A DNA stretch of 64,000 nucleotides from Carnobacterium inhibens subsp. inhibens DSM 13024 (GTDB taxonomy: Bacteria > Bacillota > Bacilli > Lactobacillales > Carnobacteriaceae), in NCBI RefSeq assembly GCF_000746825.1, contig NZ_JQIV01000006.1:496001-560000 (forward strand), given 5' to 3'. Each line of letters opens with the position of its first letter. Position 1 is the first letter of the stretch. Shown one piece after another: positions 1-10,072 of this stretch. The position numbers were made by a program, and so were the translations under genes. Below the pieces are notes generated by a model that was not told the origin of the DNA, did no database searches, and worked only from the letters and a program-made list of their open reading frames with translations.

Positions 1-1671
1 CCTACTGTTTTATTTGCTAAAAGTGCAAAAGGTGTCGACTATGATTCATTAGATGGTCAACCTGCTTTCTTATTCTTTATGATTGCTGCTCCAGAAGGCG
101 CAAACGACACACATTTACAAGCTTTGGCAAACCTTTCTCGCTTATTGATCCATCCTGATTTTGTTTTATCTTTAAAAGAAGCTAAAACACCTGAAGAAGT
201 TCGTTCACTTTTTGCAGCTGCTCAAGAAGTACAAGAAAAAGAGGCTGAAGAAGAAAACAAAACGATTGCAACTGTAGAAAGTTCAACTGATCATTCCGAT
301 AGACCTTTTGTTATCGCAGTCACAGCTTGTCCTACAGGTATTGCCCACACTTACATGGCTGAAGATTCATTAAAGAAAAAAGCAGCTGAAATGGGTGTTG
401 ATATAAAAGTTGAAACTAATGGTTCTGACGGAATCAAAAACCGTTTAACTGCTGAGGATATTAAAAGAGCAAGTGGCGTTATTATAGCTGCCGATAAAAA
501 AGTTGAATTAGCTCGTTTTGATGGAAAACCTATGTTGCAACGCCCTGTTAGTGACGGTATCCGTAAATCTGAAGAACTCATTACAAAAGCAATGAACAAA
601 CAAGCACCTATTTACTCATCAGATGGACAAAAAGACGAATCAGCTGATAATGATGAATCTGGTTCATGGATTAATCGAGTTTATAAAGACTTAATGAATG
701 GTATTTCAACTATGTTGCCTTTTGTTGTAGGTGGCGGAATATTAATGGCTATTTCTTTCCTATTAGAAAGAACGTTAGGTGATACAAATGCCATTTATCT
801 ATTTTTAAATACTGTCGGAAATAACGCATTTAATTTCTTAATCCCTATTTTAGCTGGTTACATTGCGTTAAGTATTGCTGATCGTCCTGGTTTAATGCCT
901 GGTATGGTTGGTGGACTCATTGCTGTAAACAGCAACGCCGGTTTCCTTGGTGGTCTTGCAGCTGGTTTCTTAGCTGGTTACACGATTCTAGCATTGAAAA
1001 AAGGCTTAAAAGGATTGCCTCAATCACTTAACGGTTTAAAATCTATTCTACTTTATCCTATTCTTGGTTTATTAGTTACTGGTGCATTGATGTTCTTTAT
1101 TGTTGGACCAATCTTCGCAACAATCAACCTTGCAATGATTACTTTCTTAGAAAATCTTGGTACAGGTAATGCAGTCCTTTTAGGTGCATTATTAGGTGGA
1201 ATGATGTCTATTGATATGGGTGGTCCTTTTAATAAAGCGGCTTATGCCTTTTCAATTGGGATCTTTACTGATACAGGTGATGGTAGCTTGATGGCTGCTG
1301 TTATGGCCGGTGGTATGATTCCACCATTAGCAATCGCATTAGCTAGCACATTCTTCAAAAATAAATTTAATGAAGATGAAAGAAAATCGGCTATTACGAA
1401 CTATGTTATGGGATTATCGTTTATTACTGAAGGAGCTATTCCTTTCGCTGCTGCTGATCCTCTTCGTACAATTGGATCTTCAGTCGTTGGAGCTGCTATA
1501 GCTGGTGGATTAACTCAGTTATGGGATGTTACGATTCCTGCTCCACATGGCGGTATTTTCGTTGTAACACTCTCAAATCATCCTTTCTTGTTCTTAGGAG
1601 CATTAGCTATCGGTGCTGTCATCTCAGCTGTTATTCTTGGTCTTTGGAGAAAACCAGTTACAAATGACTAA
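1..1671 (+). CDS. fruA: PTS fructose-specific EIIABC component (5' end outside window)
   Basis: The reading frame is open from the first base, so this is the last 556 residues of a fructose permease that phosphorylates fructose to fructose-1-phosphate during uptake. In order it shows the end of an EIIA domain (to about residue 85), an acidic linker, an EIIB domain with the phosphocysteine motif CPTGIAHTYMAE near residue 110-120, and a hydrophobic EIIC domain of about 330 residues with many membrane helices. In the Firmicutes fruA usually follows fruR and fruK; here those would lie upstream, outside the window. The gene is followed directly by a terminator hairpin. Confidence 0.95.
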   Translation, partial: PTVLFAKSAKGVDYDSLDGQPAFLFFMIAAPEGANDTHLQALANLSRLLIHPDFVLSLKEAKTPEEVRSLFAAAQEVQEKEAEEENKTIATVESSTDHSDRPFVIAVTACPTGIAHTYMAEDSLKKKAAEMGVDIKVETNGSDGIKNRLTAEDIKRASGVIIAADKKVELARFDGKPMLQRPVSDGIRKSEELITKAMNKQAPIYSSDGQKDESADNDESGSWINRVYKDLMNGISTMLPFVVGGGILMAISFLLERTLGDTNAIYLFLNTVGNNAFNFLIPILAGYIALSIADRPGLMPGMVGGLIAVNSNAGFLGGLAAGFLAGYTILALKKGLKGLPQSLNGLKSILLYPILGLLVTGALMFFIVGPIFATINLAMITFLENLGTGNAVLLGALLGGMMSIDMGGPFNKAAYAFSIGIFTDTGDGSLMAAVMAGGMIPPLAIALASTFFKNKFNEDERKSAITNYVMGLSFITEGAIPFAAADPLRTIGSSVVGAAIAGGLTQLWDVTIPAPHGGIFVVTLSNHPFLFLGALAIGAVISAVILGLWRKPVTND

Positions 1672-1685
1672 TTGATCTACTAATC

Positions 1686-1727
1686 AAAAAAGCTTATGGG
1701 ATTTATTACTTCCATAAGCTTTTTTTG
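1686..1727 (+). terminator. Rho-independent terminator of fruA
   Basis: Inverted repeat AAAAAGCTTATGG / CCATAAGCTTTTT with a short loop, followed by a T-run, 15 bases after the fruA stop codon. Confidence 0.85.
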
Positions 1728-1793
1728 TATCTAAATAACTAACTACTGGTTAGTTAAATGGATTATAGATAAACTAGATTCTATTCTTATTAT

Positions 1794-1832
1794 GAAAAGG
1801 ACCTACAGAAAATACTGTAGGCCCTTCTTTTT
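1794..1832. terminator. Hairpin between convergent fruA and glnQ
   Basis: Imperfect stem pairing CCTACAG with CTGTAGG around the loop AAAATA, flanked by AAAAGG and CCCTTC, with T-runs on both sides. It may end the leftward glnPQ transcript, the rightward fruA read-through, or both. Confidence 0.6.
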
Positions 1833-1870
1833 TAATAAGTTAGGTTATATGAACTAATCCCAATACTTTA

Positions 1871-2596
1871 TTATAATATTTTTGCTAAAAAATCTTGCGT
1901 TCTTTCGTGTTGAGGATTATCAAAAACAGCTTCTGGTTCGCCTTCTTCAACAATATAGCCACCATCCATAAAAATCACACGATCAGCCACTTCTTTTGCA
2001 AATCCCATTTCATGTGTTACGACAACCATCGTCATACCAATTTCAGCTAAATCTTGCATAACTTTAAGCACCTCACCCACCATTTCAGGATCCAAGGCAG
2101 AAGTAGGTTCATCAAACAACATAACATCAGGATTCATAGCTAAAGCACGAGCAATTGCAACCCGTTGTTGTTGACCGCCTGATAAATTAGAAGGATAAGC
2201 TTCCGCTTTGTCAGATAAACCAACTTGTTCTAATAATTTGATAGCTGTTTGATGCGCTTCAGATTCTGGAATACCTTTAACTTTTATAGGTGCTACTTTT
2301 AAATTTTCTAACACTGTCATATGAGGAAACAAATTAAAGTTTTGGAAAACCATTCCCATTTTTTCACGCAATTGATTCATTTTTGTTTCATTTAAACCAG
2401 TTAAAGCAGTTCCTTCAAAAATAATTTCACCACTCGTTGGTGTTTCCAATAAGTTTAAGCAGCGAAGCAATGTACTTTTTCCAGATCCCGATGGACCTAT
2501 GATCACCACTACTTCTCCTTTTTTAACTTCTTGATTGATATCTGTTAAAACTTCATTAGTGCCAAATGTTTTCTTTAAATGATTGATTTTAATCAT
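1871..2596 (-). CDS. glnQ: Polar amino acid (glutamine-type) ABC transporter ATP-binding protein
   Basis: A 241-residue ATPase that energises amino acid uptake with the fused permease encoded just upstream. It has the Walker A motif GPSGSGKST (about residue 33), the Q-loop [11 protein letters not shown], the signature [15 protein letters not shown] and the Walker B motif [14 protein letters not shown] followed by the switch histidine in VVVTHE. All are intact. It overlaps the end of the permease gene by 8 bases, so translation is probably coupled. The substrate (glutamine, glutamate or another polar amino acid) cannot be read from the ATPase alone. Confidence 0.93.
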   Translation of the reverse strand: MIKINHLKKTFGTNEVLTDINQEVKKGEVVVIIGPSGSGKSTLLRCLNLLETPTSGEIIFEGTALTGLNETKMNQLREKMGMVFQNFNLFPHMTVLENLKVAPIKVKGIPESEAHQTAIKLLEQVGLSDKAEAYPSNLSGGQQQRVAIARALAMNPDVMLFDEPTSALDPEMVGEVLKVMQDLAEIGMTMVVVTHEMGFAKEVADRVIFMDGGYIVEEGEPEAVFDNPQHERTQDFLAKIL

Positions 2597-4070
2597 GATT
2601 CATCTTCCCTTCATAATGATTTAATAGCTTAGTTAAACTAAATGTTAAAATAAAGTAGATGATCATTGTAACCACTAAAGGAGCAATTCCTCTATATGAA
2701 ACAGAAGTCACAACTCTTGTTTGGAAGATTAAATCACTTACACCAACAATTGAAACAATTGAACTTTCTTTAATAACCGTTATAAATTCATTTCCTAATG
2801 CTGGCCAAATGTTCTTAAGTGCTTGAGGGAAAATAATTTGACGCATAGCGATATTTTTACTCATTCCTAAACTTCTTGCTGCCTCAGCTTGGCCTTTAGG
2901 TACTGAATTTAAACCTGAACGAATAATTTCACAAATATAAGCTGCACTATTTAGTGAAACGGCAATAATACCAGATGCTAAAGCTGGAATATTAACTAAG
3001 TAACCCACTGCAAAGTAAATGAACATGACTTGAATCATCATAGGTGTTCCACGAACAAATTCAACATAAGCGGTAGAAGCATAATGCATAATTTTATTTT
3101 TGCTCATTCTCATAAAGGATAATCCAACTCCAAGTATTGACCCAAAGAAGACACTCACAACTGAAATCAGAATCGTATATCCTGTCCCATTTAAAAAGTA
3201 TTTCCAATAATTAAAAATACTGTTGCTGCTCTCAGTTTCTTCATCTGTCCCAGTTTGCGCAGCTTTCAAATGAGATCCAGCTTCTTCTAGATAACTAGGA
3301 ATTAAATCTTGCTCATTAATCTCTGTTAAAGAAGCATTTACCACTTCTACTAAAGACTGTGTGTCTTTTTTAAAAGCAATGGCACTACCTTGTTCTCCTT
3401 CTTCTAAAAGAAAACCACCATCAAACGTTACGATTTGATTGTCATTTCCTACGTAAGCTTCTGCACTAGGTTTTTCCATTAAGATAGCTTCAATTTTATT
3501 TGTCTTTAAAGCTAAAAGCAGATCGGTTGTTTTTGTCAAACTCAATATCTCTGAATCAGGCATTTGTTCTTGAGCGAGTGTTTCTTGTAATGAACCTGTT
3601 TGGACGCCAACTTTCAGACCTGTTAAATCATCCGTATTTGTATAAATTTCTTTGTCTGTTTCTCTTACAACGATATTTTGACCACCTGTATAGTAAACAT
3701 CGGAAAAATCAACACTTTGTCTACGTTCTTCAGTAGGGCTCATACCAGAAATAACCATATCAACTTTTTCTGATTCTAAAGCTGGCAGAAGACTGTCAAA
3801 ACCGATGTCTTCAATTTTTAATTCTACTCCTAAATCTTCAGCGATTTTTTGAGCAATAGAAATATCCATTCCCACTATAGTATCTTTACCGTTTACTGTA
3901 CTATGAAATTCATAAGGCGGAAAATCTGCGCTCGTACCAATCACTAGTGTTCCTTTTTCTTGAATATCCTCTAAAGCTGTATCAGCTGCAAATACCGAAT
4001 CTATTGGTATAAACAAACTAAGTACAGTTACTAAACTTAATACAATCAAATAAAATGATTTCTTTCTCAT
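2589..4070 (-). CDS. glnP: Fused substrate-binding/permease protein of polar amino acid ABC transporter
   Basis: A 493-residue GlnP-type fusion. Residues 1-28 form a signal peptide ([20 protein letters not shown]...) ending near VFAAD. About residues 35-270 form one SBP_bac_3 substrate-binding domain, and about 285-490 form the membrane domain with the permease EAA loop ([25 protein letters not shown]). Lactococcal GlnP carries two binding domains; this protein carries one. It works on the outer face of the membrane with the GlnQ-like ATPase downstream. A good sigma-A promoter lies about 50 bases upstream. The exact substrate is unknown. Confidence 0.92.
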   Translation of the reverse strand: MRKKSFYLIVLSLVTVLSLFIPIDSVFAADTALEDIQEKGTLVIGTSADFPPYEFHSTVNGKDTIVGMDISIAQKIAEDLGVELKIEDIGFDSLLPALESEKVDMVISGMSPTEERRQSVDFSDVYYTGGQNIVVRETDKEIYTNTDDLTGLKVGVQTGSLQETLAQEQMPDSEILSLTKTTDLLLALKTNKIEAILMEKPSAEAYVGNDNQIVTFDGGFLLEEGEQGSAIAFKKDTQSLVEVVNASLTEINEQDLIPSYLEEAGSHLKAAQTGTDEETESSNSIFNYWKYFLNGTGYTILISVVSVFFGSILGVGLSFMRMSKNKIMHYASTAYVEFVRGTPMMIQVMFIYFAVGYLVNIPALASGIIAVSLNSAAYICEIIRSGLNSVPKGQAEAARSLGMSKNIAMRQIIFPQALKNIWPALGNEFITVIKESSIVSIVGVSDLIFQTRVVTSVSYRGIAPLVVTMIIYFILTFSLTKLLNHYEGKMNHD

Positions 4071-4116
4071 ACTTCTTCCCCTTTTCTAGTCAACGCTACT
4101 TTTTTACTTATAAAAT

Positions 4117-4145
4117 ATCATAACAGATTAAGAATATTTATACAA
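4117..4145 (-). promoter_or_regulatory. Sigma-A promoter of the glnPQ operon
   Basis: On the minus strand, TTGTAT (-35, 4140-4145) and TATGAT (-10, 4117-4122) are separated by exactly 17 bases, 47 bases before the glnP start. No GlnR-type palindrome was found next to it. Confidence 0.6.
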
Positions 4146-4242
4146 TATATTTCAGTAATATTAATTAAATTAGTCTTTTGCTCCCCTTTTATGCATTTTA
4201 AATGTATATATGAATATTAAAAATATTTTTTTCGAGAAAGTC

Positions 4243-4271
4243 TTGTTTTCTTTGTCTATTCAGTCTACTAT
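4243..4271 (+). promoter_or_regulatory. Sigma-A promoter of the small acidic protein gene
   Basis: TTGTTT and TACTAT are separated by 17 bases, 26 bases before the chosen ATG at 4298. Confidence 0.5.
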
Positions 4272-4297
4272 TGGATTACATAAAAAGGAGGTTGAGT

Positions 4298-4471
4298 ATG
4301 GGACAAATTCATAAAACGGAGACAAGCTTGGACGATTTATTTAGCCAGTTTGCTATTGATCCTGAAGAAGAAACTCTTTTTCCTGACCCTGAAGAAAAAT
4401 TTTTTATAGATGAAGATGAAAAAGAAGCTCTTTTAGCTAAAAATAATAAAAAAAATAGAAACGTTGAATAG
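4298..4471 (+). CDS. Small acidic protein of unknown function (57 aa)
   Basis: The ATG at 4298 is chosen because AAGGAGG lies 6 bases before it; an upstream in-frame TTG at 4271 falls inside the promoter -10 and has no ribosome site. The 57-residue product is very acidic (runs such as DPEEETLFPDPEEKFFIDEDEKE) and ends in a basic tail with KNNKKNR. No membrane segment or recognised domain is seen. It converges on the MazG-like gene and shares a bidirectional terminator with it. Function not recognised. Confidence 0.7.
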   Translation: MGQIHKTETSLDDLFSQFAIDPEEETLFPDPEEKFFIDEDEKEALLAKNNKKNRNVE

Positions 4472-4501
4472 CTAATCAGCATTCAGCGTTTCTATTTTTT
4501 T
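4452..4501. terminator. Bidirectional terminator
   Basis: AAATAGAAACGTTGAA pairs with TTCAGCGTTTCTATTT. A-tracts and T-tracts flank both sides, between the convergent acidic-protein and MazG-like genes. Confidence 0.8.
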
Positions 4502-4817
4502 ATTCGATTCGATTACGGCTTCTTTCAGCAGAAAACCCGTCTGGATAACGTCGTTTTAACTTCTCTATATTTTGTACTGCTGCTTCTTCAAAAGGAATGT
4601 CAGCCCATTCCGCAATTTGAGATAAGTACCAAAGGACATCCCCAAGTTCTTTGGTTAATTCCTTTTTATCTAAATCATGACCATGAAAAGTATATTTTTT
4701 AATTAGATCCACTAACTCACCGGATTCACTAGCTAATCCTAATGCGCAATTAGTCAAAACTTGTTCATTTCCGTATAAAGTACGGCTGGCTAATTTTTGA
4801 TATTCATTAAATTCCAT
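4500..4817 (-). CDS. MazG-like nucleotide pyrophosphohydrolase
   Basis: A 105-residue single-domain all-alpha NTP pyrophosphatase. It has the ESGELVDLIKKYTFHGHDLD and KELTKELGDVLWYLSQIAE stretches, which carry the E-x-x-E and E-x-x-D acidic residues that bind magnesium in MazG/dUTPase-like enzymes. It likely hydrolyses non-canonical or excess nucleoside triphosphates in the cytoplasm; the substrate is not determinable here. It sits 23 bases downstream of hemL and may be co-transcribed with it. Its stop codon lies within the shared terminator region. Confidence 0.85.
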   Translation of the reverse strand: MEFNEYQKLASRTLYGNEQVLTNCALGLASESGELVDLIKKYTFHGHDLDKKELTKELGDVLWYLSQIAEWADIPFEEAAVQNIEKLKRRYPDGFSAERSRNRIE

Positions 4818-4840
4818 TTTGAAAATAACTCCTTTAGTCT

Positions 4841-6136
4841 CTATTCTCTATTTCTCAAGGCATTAAAACTAGCTTCCATAGCATCTAAAGTACGCTCAAC
4901 ATCTTCTAGGGTATGAGTAGTGGATAAGAAGATTCCTTCAAATTGAGAAGGAGGCAACAATATGCCATGATTGATCATTTCTTTATAATACTCAGCAAAA
5001 AAAGCTGTATCACTTGCCTTACTTTGTTGGTAATTGGTTACCGGTCCTTCATTAAAGAATAAGCCAATCATACTGCCAGCTCGATTGATTGTAATTGGGA
5101 TATCAAATAAGGCACTTAATGAAAGAATCCCTTTTTCTAATTCATCACCTAAAGCTTCAAAATGAGCGTAATGCTTTTCAGTCAATTGAGATAGTGTAGC
5201 AATTCCAGCGGACATGGCAATAGGATTTCCAGATAACGTACCTGCCTGATAGACACTGCCAGCTGGAGCAATATTTTCCATGATCTCTCTTCTTCCGCCA
5301 TAAGCTCCTACGGGAACACCGCCCCCGATAACTTTACCTAGACAAGTTAAATCAGGCATGACATTATAGTGACCTTGAGCACTATAGTAGCCAACTCTAA
5401 ATCCAGACATAACTTCATCAAATATCAATAAAGCTCCATCTTTTTCAGTCAACGTCCGTACTCCTTCTAAAAATCCTTTCAATGGCGGTATAACGCCCAT
5501 ATTTCCTGCTACAGGTTCCATAATCACGGCTGCAATCTCGCCTGGGAATTTTCGGAATAGCTCTTGAATGGCTTCTAAATCGTTATAAGGAGCAACTAAA
5601 GTATTAGATGTTGTACTTTTCGGAACGCCTGGTGAATCAGGTAATCCTAAAGTCGCAACTCCAGATCCTACTTTTACTAACAATGCATCATCATGACCAT
5701 GATAACTTCCTTCTAATTTTATGATCTTATCTCTACCCGTAAACCCTCTTGCTAAACGCAATGCACTCATGGTAGCTTCGGTACCCGAGTTTACAAAACG
5801 AACCATTTCTACAGATGGTACACGTTGGATTACTAGTTCAGCTAATTGATTCTCCATAAGAGTTGGCATACCAAAACTCGTGCCTAAACTAGCCGTACTT
5901 TGGATATCGTGGATCACTACATCATTAGCATGACCTAGAATTAAAGGGCCCCATCCTAAAACATAGTCAATGTATTCATTTCCGTCAATATCATATACGT
6001 GGCTGCCTTTTCCTTTTTGAATAAATACAGGAGGCACATCTACCGATTTAAAGGCCCTTACAGGACTATTTACTCCTCCAGGCATTAATTGCTGTGCTTT
6101 TTCAAAAGCTTGTTCAGATTGTCTAGTTTCTCTCAA
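4841..6136 (-). CDS. hemL: Glutamate-1-semialdehyde 2,1-aminomutase
   Basis: This PLP enzyme converts glutamate-1-semialdehyde to 5-aminolevulinate, the second step of the C5 tetrapyrrole pathway. Family landmarks are [13 protein letters not shown], the ring-stacking [20 protein letters not shown] and the PLP lysine in CLGKVIGGG. The start is placed at TTG 6136 because GAGGAG lies 7 bases before it. A longer frame from ATG 6163 has no ribosome site and would run further into hemA. With the TTG start the gene overlaps the hemA stop by 14 bases and gives 431 residues, normal for the family. In Bacillus, hemXCDB lie between hemA and hemL; here they are absent. Confidence 0.92.
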   Translation of the reverse strand: MRETRQSEQAFEKAQQLMPGGVNSPVRAFKSVDVPPVFIQKGKGSHVYDIDGNEYIDYVLGWGPLILGHANDVVIHDIQSTASLGTSFGMPTLMENQLAELVIQRVPSVEMVRFVNSGTEATMSALRLARGFTGRDKIIKLEGSYHGHDDALLVKVGSGVATLGLPDSPGVPKSTTSNTLVAPYNDLEAIQELFRKFPGEIAAVIMEPVAGNMGVIPPLKGFLEGVRTLTEKDGALLIFDEVMSGFRVGYYSAQGHYNVMPDLTCLGKVIGGGVPVGAYGGRREIMENIAPAGSVYQAGTLSGNPIAMSAGIATLSQLTEKHYAHFEALGDELEKGILSLSALFDIPITINRAGSMIGLFFNEGPVTNYQQSKASDTAFFAEYYKEMINHGILLPPSQFEGIFLSTTHTLEDVERTLDAMEASFNALRNRE

Positions 6137-7526
6137 TGCTGATCTCCTCACTTTCGATTGCAAGTACTTCTGGAGATTCTTCTGTATTTTCTATTTCAAC
6201 AGAAAAACCTAAAGCTCGTGCAAATGACTTCAGTTCATTTTTCGTGTCTTTTGGATCGTTTGAACTTTTTTTCCGGGCAAACTCTTTTAATGAATCAATT
6301 GGTTTTCGTTTCATTTGATTAATGACACTTTGCAAGTGTTTACCAATTAAAAGAAGTTGATGTTCCGTTAATTCAGGCAATTTCCTCTCTAAGCTAGCTA
6401 GAGTATCTTCTTTGATTTCTATCGTTTGAAGAGCCAATTCTTGCAAATACGGAACAGCTTTTCTTTCTTGGTACCACTGTTTAAAGTCTGCAACTTCTTC
6501 ACTCAAATCTGCTAAGATTTTTTTCACGATTTTATCTTTGTCAGCATCTACCTCATCTAGTCTGAAACTAATTTGATCCATATCAAAAACTTGGATATCT
6601 TCCCTATATTGAATACTAGGTTCAATATTTCTTGGAACAGCTAGATCCATAAACAATTGTCTTTTCTTCGTTAAACGAATCGTAGCTACTTCCTCAATTA
6701 TTCTCTCCGTTACAAGATAGTGCTGTGCTTTTGTAGCTGCAATAATTCCATCAGCCACTGCCAAGGACATTGGCAAGTGATTAAAATCAGCTGTAAAGAA
6801 ATAACGAGTCAATTGATCCGCTTTTTTCGCATTCTGTGCCCATAGATTTAGTTCATGTGCCAGATCATTCACTTTTTGTTCATTGCGGCCCGTTAAAGTA
6901 ATATGGGTAACTCCTTGATAAAATAAGGTTTTAGCTGTTAAACGGATCATTTTTCCGGTCCCTATTAAAAGGAATCGCTTATCTGTTATCGTTTCCCATT
7001 CCTCTTTACATAGTTTAACCGCAGCAGTTCCGGGATTATAAGACAATTGATCTAAATTCGTTTTCGTATGCATTTTTTTAGAAAAAGAAATGGCTTTATT
7101 AAATAACGAGTTTAGGATCGGTCCGGATGTTTTTTGCTCAATTGCTAACGCAAAGGCTTGTTTAACTTGGCTTAAGATCTGTGTCTCTCCAATGATCAAT
7201 GAATCAAGTCCAGTAGCCACTTTAAAAAGGTGATCAACAGCATCCTGATTTGATTTTCCGTAGCTTGTTGAGATAACTTCAGAAATCTCGTATCCTGTAT
7301 GTTTTGAAAGGTAATGAAGCATATCCCCATGCTTAAATTCATCTTGATCAATGTAAAGATAATATTCAGTTCGATTGCAAGTCGAAAGAATGACTGCTTC
7401 TTCAACTCCCGAAAAGGATTTGATCACAGCGAGCTGTTCAGGTACTTTTTGTTCTTCAATTGTATAATTCTCTCTAATTTCTATCGGTGTCGTTTTATGA
7501 CTTACCCCATATAATAAGATTTTCAC
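6123..7526 (-). CDS. hemA: Glutamyl-tRNA reductase
   Basis: It reduces glutamyl-tRNA(Glu) to glutamate-1-semialdehyde, the first committed step of 5-aminolevulinate synthesis. The N-terminus [18 protein letters not shown] and the catalytic cysteine in STCNRTE (about residue 50) are intact. The NADPH-binding GTGKM motif follows, and a dimerisation tail of about 100 residues ends the protein. The start is set at GTG 7526, preceded by AAGAGG at 9 bases, giving 467 residues. Upstream in-frame ATGs would add an unrelated hydrophobic stretch. It lies downstream of ysxC as in Bacillus. Whether the cell completes the heme pathway cannot be told from this window. Confidence 0.93.
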   Translation of the reverse strand: MKILLYGVSHKTTPIEIRENYTIEEQKVPEQLAVIKSFSGVEEAVILSTCNRTEYYLYIDQDEFKHGDMLHYLSKHTGYEISEVISTSYGKSNQDAVDHLFKVATGLDSLIIGETQILSQVKQAFALAIEQKTSGPILNSLFNKAISFSKKMHTKTNLDQLSYNPGTAAVKLCKEEWETITDKRFLLIGTGKMIRLTAKTLFYQGVTHITLTGRNEQKVNDLAHELNLWAQNAKKADQLTRYFFTADFNHLPMSLAVADGIIAATKAQHYLVTERIIEEVATIRLTKKRQLFMDLAVPRNIEPSIQYREDIQVFDMDQISFRLDEVDADKDKIVKKILADLSEEVADFKQWYQERKAVPYLQELALQTIEIKEDTLASLERKLPELTEHQLLLIGKHLQSVINQMKRKPIDSLKEFARKKSSNDPKDTKNELKSFARALGFSVEIENTEESPEVLAIESEEISIERN

Positions 7527-7660
7527 TACTACCATCCTCTTATTTTCATCATTATAATTGTAAATAAATAGAAAAAAGATAGAATCCATCGTTCTTCTAC
7601 CCTTTCTATTCTTTAAATCTATCAATTATTCTTGATTTACTCATTTATTCTAAAAAGAAG

Positions 7661-8248
7661 TTAGTTTTTAATGTAAGACTCAATCAATTTCCATGCTTGT
7701 TCTTTTCCTTCGCCAGTTTCGGAAGAAAAAAGAACGAAATCATCTTCTTCTCTTAAATTCAACTTATCTTTTACAATTTTTATGTGTTTATTCCATTTAC
7801 CTCGTGGGATTTTATCTGCTTTTGTAGCAATAACAATTACAGGAATAGAATGATATTTTAAAAACTCATACATTTGTACATCATCTTCTGTTGGCGGATG
7901 TCTTAGATCTACTACAGAAAGAGCTACTTTTAATGTTTCTCTTTGAGTAAAATACGTTTCAAGCATTTGACCCCATTTTGCGCGTTCAGTTTTTGATACC
8001 TTAGCATAACCGTATCCTGGAACATCTACAAAATAAAAAGTATCTTCGATAATGTAATAATTTAACGTTTGTGTTTTTCCTGGTTTTCCTGAAGTTCTAG
8101 CTAGTCCGTTTCGATTGATCATCGTATTGATAAAAGATGATTTCCCTACATTTGAGCGTCCTGCTAAAGCTATCTCAGGGAGTCCAGTACTTGGATATTG
8201 AGCAGGCGAAACCGCACTGATCACAATATCAGCTTTATTTACTTTCAT
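7661..8248 (-). CDS. ysxC: Ribosome biogenesis GTP-binding protein YsxC/EngB
   Basis: A 195-residue GTPase required for late large-subunit ribosome assembly. G1 is [11 protein letters not shown]3 is [11 protein letters not shown] and G4 is [11 protein letters not shown], and the G5-like FSSETGEGK is present near the C-terminus. The start has a GGAG ribosome site 9 bases upstream. The gene keeps the Bacillus neighbourhood clpX-(lon)-ysxC-hemA, but no lon gene lies between clpX and ysxC here. Confidence 0.95.
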   Translation of the reverse strand: MKVNKADIVISAVSPAQYPSTGLPEIALAGRSNVGKSSFINTMINRNGLARTSGKPGKTQTLNYYIIEDTFYFVDVPGYGYAKVSKTERAKWGQMLETYFTQRETLKVALSVVDLRHPPTEDDVQMYEFLKYHSIPVIVIATKADKIPRGKWNKHIKIVKDKLNLREEDDFVLFSSETGEGKEQAWKLIESYIKN

Positions 8249-8423
8249 ACTTTAATCTCCATCTCTAATTATAAATTCTTTTACCATTCTAACATATTAA
8301 AGCAACCAATAACATTCCAATTTTAAAACCTTCTTTAGTTTATTCTTAAGGTCTAATGAAACTATTACATAATTATTACTCAAATAAGCTAAAAAGAGAG
8401 TTAAAGCCGCAAGAGCTAGGGCA

Positions 8424-8567
8424 ACTGGAACGAATAAGCGCAGTATGGTCATCGACCATCGAGCATTGAATAAATGCACTTAGGCGTTAGGTCTGCTTTT
8501 TGGAGCACGTTTTAGAATAAATATTCGTATAAAAAGAAGAGGCTGGGATTTTTGTCCCAGCCTCCTA
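8424..8567. repeat. Dispersed intergenic repeat, copy 1
   Basis: The 45 bases at 8424-8468 are identical to 36007-36051. A second block of about 47 bases (8491-8537) matches 36071-36117 with one mismatch. Both copies end in a GC-rich palindrome of the type GAGGCTGGGA / TCCCAGCCTC. The 22 bases between the blocks differ between copies. On the minus strand this copy lies just 3' of clpX, so the palindrome acts as the clpX terminator and the repeat follows it. No coding capacity is conserved between copies. Confidence 0.85.
8538..8567 (-). terminator. clpX terminator (part of the dispersed repeat)
   Basis: A perfect 10-bp GC-rich stem (GAGGCTGGGA / TCCCAGCCTC), followed on the minus strand by TTCTTTTTA, about 40 bases after the clpX stop. 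Confidence 0.85.
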
Positions 8568-8605
8568 TCGTTTACTTATTCTATTAAGACTATTGTTATC
8601 TCACT

Positions 8606-9853
8606 CTAGCTGATTTTATTACCTTTAGTATCAAAGAATTCTGGTAACCCTGAGCCGCTTACGGTTTCTTTTGTAATCAAGCACTTAGCGATCTCTGGAC
8701 GGCTTGGCAAATCAAACATGATTTCTAACATAATAGATTCTATGATAGAACGTAATCCACGTGCACCAGTATTGCGTTCTATTGCTTTCTTTGCAATCTC
8801 TGTTAAAGATTCGTCTTCAAATTCTAATTCAACTTCATCTAATGCTAATAATTTTTTGTATTGTTTTACAAGAGCATTTTTAGGTTTCGTTAAAATATGA
8901 ACCAAATCATCTTCAGTTAATTTTTCTAAAGCAGCCATAACTGGAAGACGTCCGATGAATTCTGGGATCAATCCAAATTTCAATAAGTCTTCAGGAATGA
9001 TTTGTTGCATAATGCTTTGGCCTTCTTCTATTTTTTTCTTAGCAGAACCAAAACCAATGACTTTTTCGCCCATACGATTCTTAACGATCGTTTCGATTCC
9101 ATCAAAAGCTCCACCAACGATAAAAAGAATATTGCTTGTATCTAATTGGATAAATTCTTGATGTGGGTGCTTTCTTCCACCTTGTGGAGGAACATTAGCA
9201 ACAGTACCTTCTAAAATCTTAAGCAAGGCTTGTTGAACCCCTTCTCCACTAACATCACGTGTAATGGAAACATTCTCACCTTTGCGAGCGATTTTATCGA
9301 TCTCATCGATATAAATAATTCCTTTTTGAGCACGTTCTACATCGTAATCAGCTGCTTGCATTAGTTTTAGAAGGATATTTTCAACATCTTCTCCAACATA
9401 TCCAGCTTCTGTTAAGCTTGTAGCGTCAGCAATAGCAAATGGAACATTTAGAATACGAGCCAAACTTTGAGCAAGGAACGTTTTCCCAGATCCTGTTGGT
9501 CCAATTAAACAAATATTACTTTTTTGCAATTCGACACCGTCTTTTTCTTCGCCACCAATTTGATTTACACGTTTATAATGGTTATATACGGCTACAGATA
9601 AAGATTTTTTAGCTTGTTCTTGTCCAATGACGTAATCATTTAAGATGCCTCTAATTTCTTGAGGTTTAGGCACTTCTAAAAACTCGCCATATCCCGCATC
9701 ACTAAATTCTTCGTCAATAATCTCTTTACATAAATCGATACATTCATTACATATATATACACCTGGACCAGCAACAATTTTTTTCACTTGGTCTTGAGAC
9801 TTGCCGCAAAAAGAGCAGCTCACAGGTCCTTTTGTTTCTTCATCATTAAACAT
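8606..9853 (-). CDS. clpX: ATP-dependent Clp protease ATP-binding subunit ClpX
   Basis: The unfoldase of the ClpXP protease, 415 residues. The N-terminal zinc-binding domain has CSFCGK and CNECIDLC. The AAA+ module has Walker A GPTGSGKT, Walker [11 protein letters not shown], sensor and arginine regions and [10 protein letters not shown]. The ClpP-docking loop VIGFG is present. Its ribosome site (AGAGGTGG) is clear. It lies downstream of tig, as in many Firmicutes, with a terminator hairpin between them, so it may have its own promoter. No obvious CtsR or CIRCE box was seen. Confidence 0.97.
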   Translation of the reverse strand: MFNDEETKGPVSCSFCGKSQDQVKKIVAGPGVYICNECIDLCKEIIDEEFSDAGYGEFLEVPKPQEIRGILNDYVIGQEQAKKSLSVAVYNHYKRVNQIGGEEKDGVELQKSNICLIGPTGSGKTFLAQSLARILNVPFAIADATSLTEAGYVGEDVENILLKLMQAADYDVERAQKGIIYIDEIDKIARKGENVSITRDVSGEGVQQALLKILEGTVANVPPQGGRKHPHQEFIQLDTSNILFIVGGAFDGIETIVKNRMGEKVIGFGSAKKKIEEGQSIMQQIIPEDLLKFGLIPEFIGRLPVMAALEKLTEDDLVHILTKPKNALVKQYKKLLALDEVELEFEDESLTEIAKKAIERNTGARGLRSIIESIMLEIMFDLPSRPEIAKCLITKETVSGSGLPEFFDTKGNKIS

Positions 9854-9997
9854 TCCTGTCCACCTCTATTCTCATTCGTACCACTTATAATAGTAGCAGA
9901 TTTGCCGCTCATATTACAATGAGAATCGTTCAAATCTTAAATAGCATAGCATAATTTATGCTCTAAAGCTAGAATTTAAACCGCTTCTCATTTAGCC

Positions 9998-10041
9998 AAA
10001 AAAGGACTCCAAAAAGAATAACTTTTGAAGTCCTTTTTTGT
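9998..10041. terminator. Terminator between tig and clpX
   Basis: AAAAAAGGACT pairs with AGTCCTTTTTT, and an inner CAAAAG/CTTTTG lengthens the stem. It lies 30 bases after the tig stop on the minus strand. Confidence 0.8.
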
Positions 10042-10072
10042 TTGTTTTAATTTATGCTTAACAAATCAGCAA

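Noticed and set aside
8297-8479. A 60-residue reading frame on the minus strand
   Set aside because: Its start lies in the dispersed repeat, it has no ribosome site and the frame is not kept in the second repeat copy.
9880-9960. Fur/Zur-like inverted repeat (CTCATATTACAATGAG) upstream of clpX
   Set aside because: A short inverted repeat only; it does not fit the 7-1-7 Fur pattern or CtsR/CIRCE sites.
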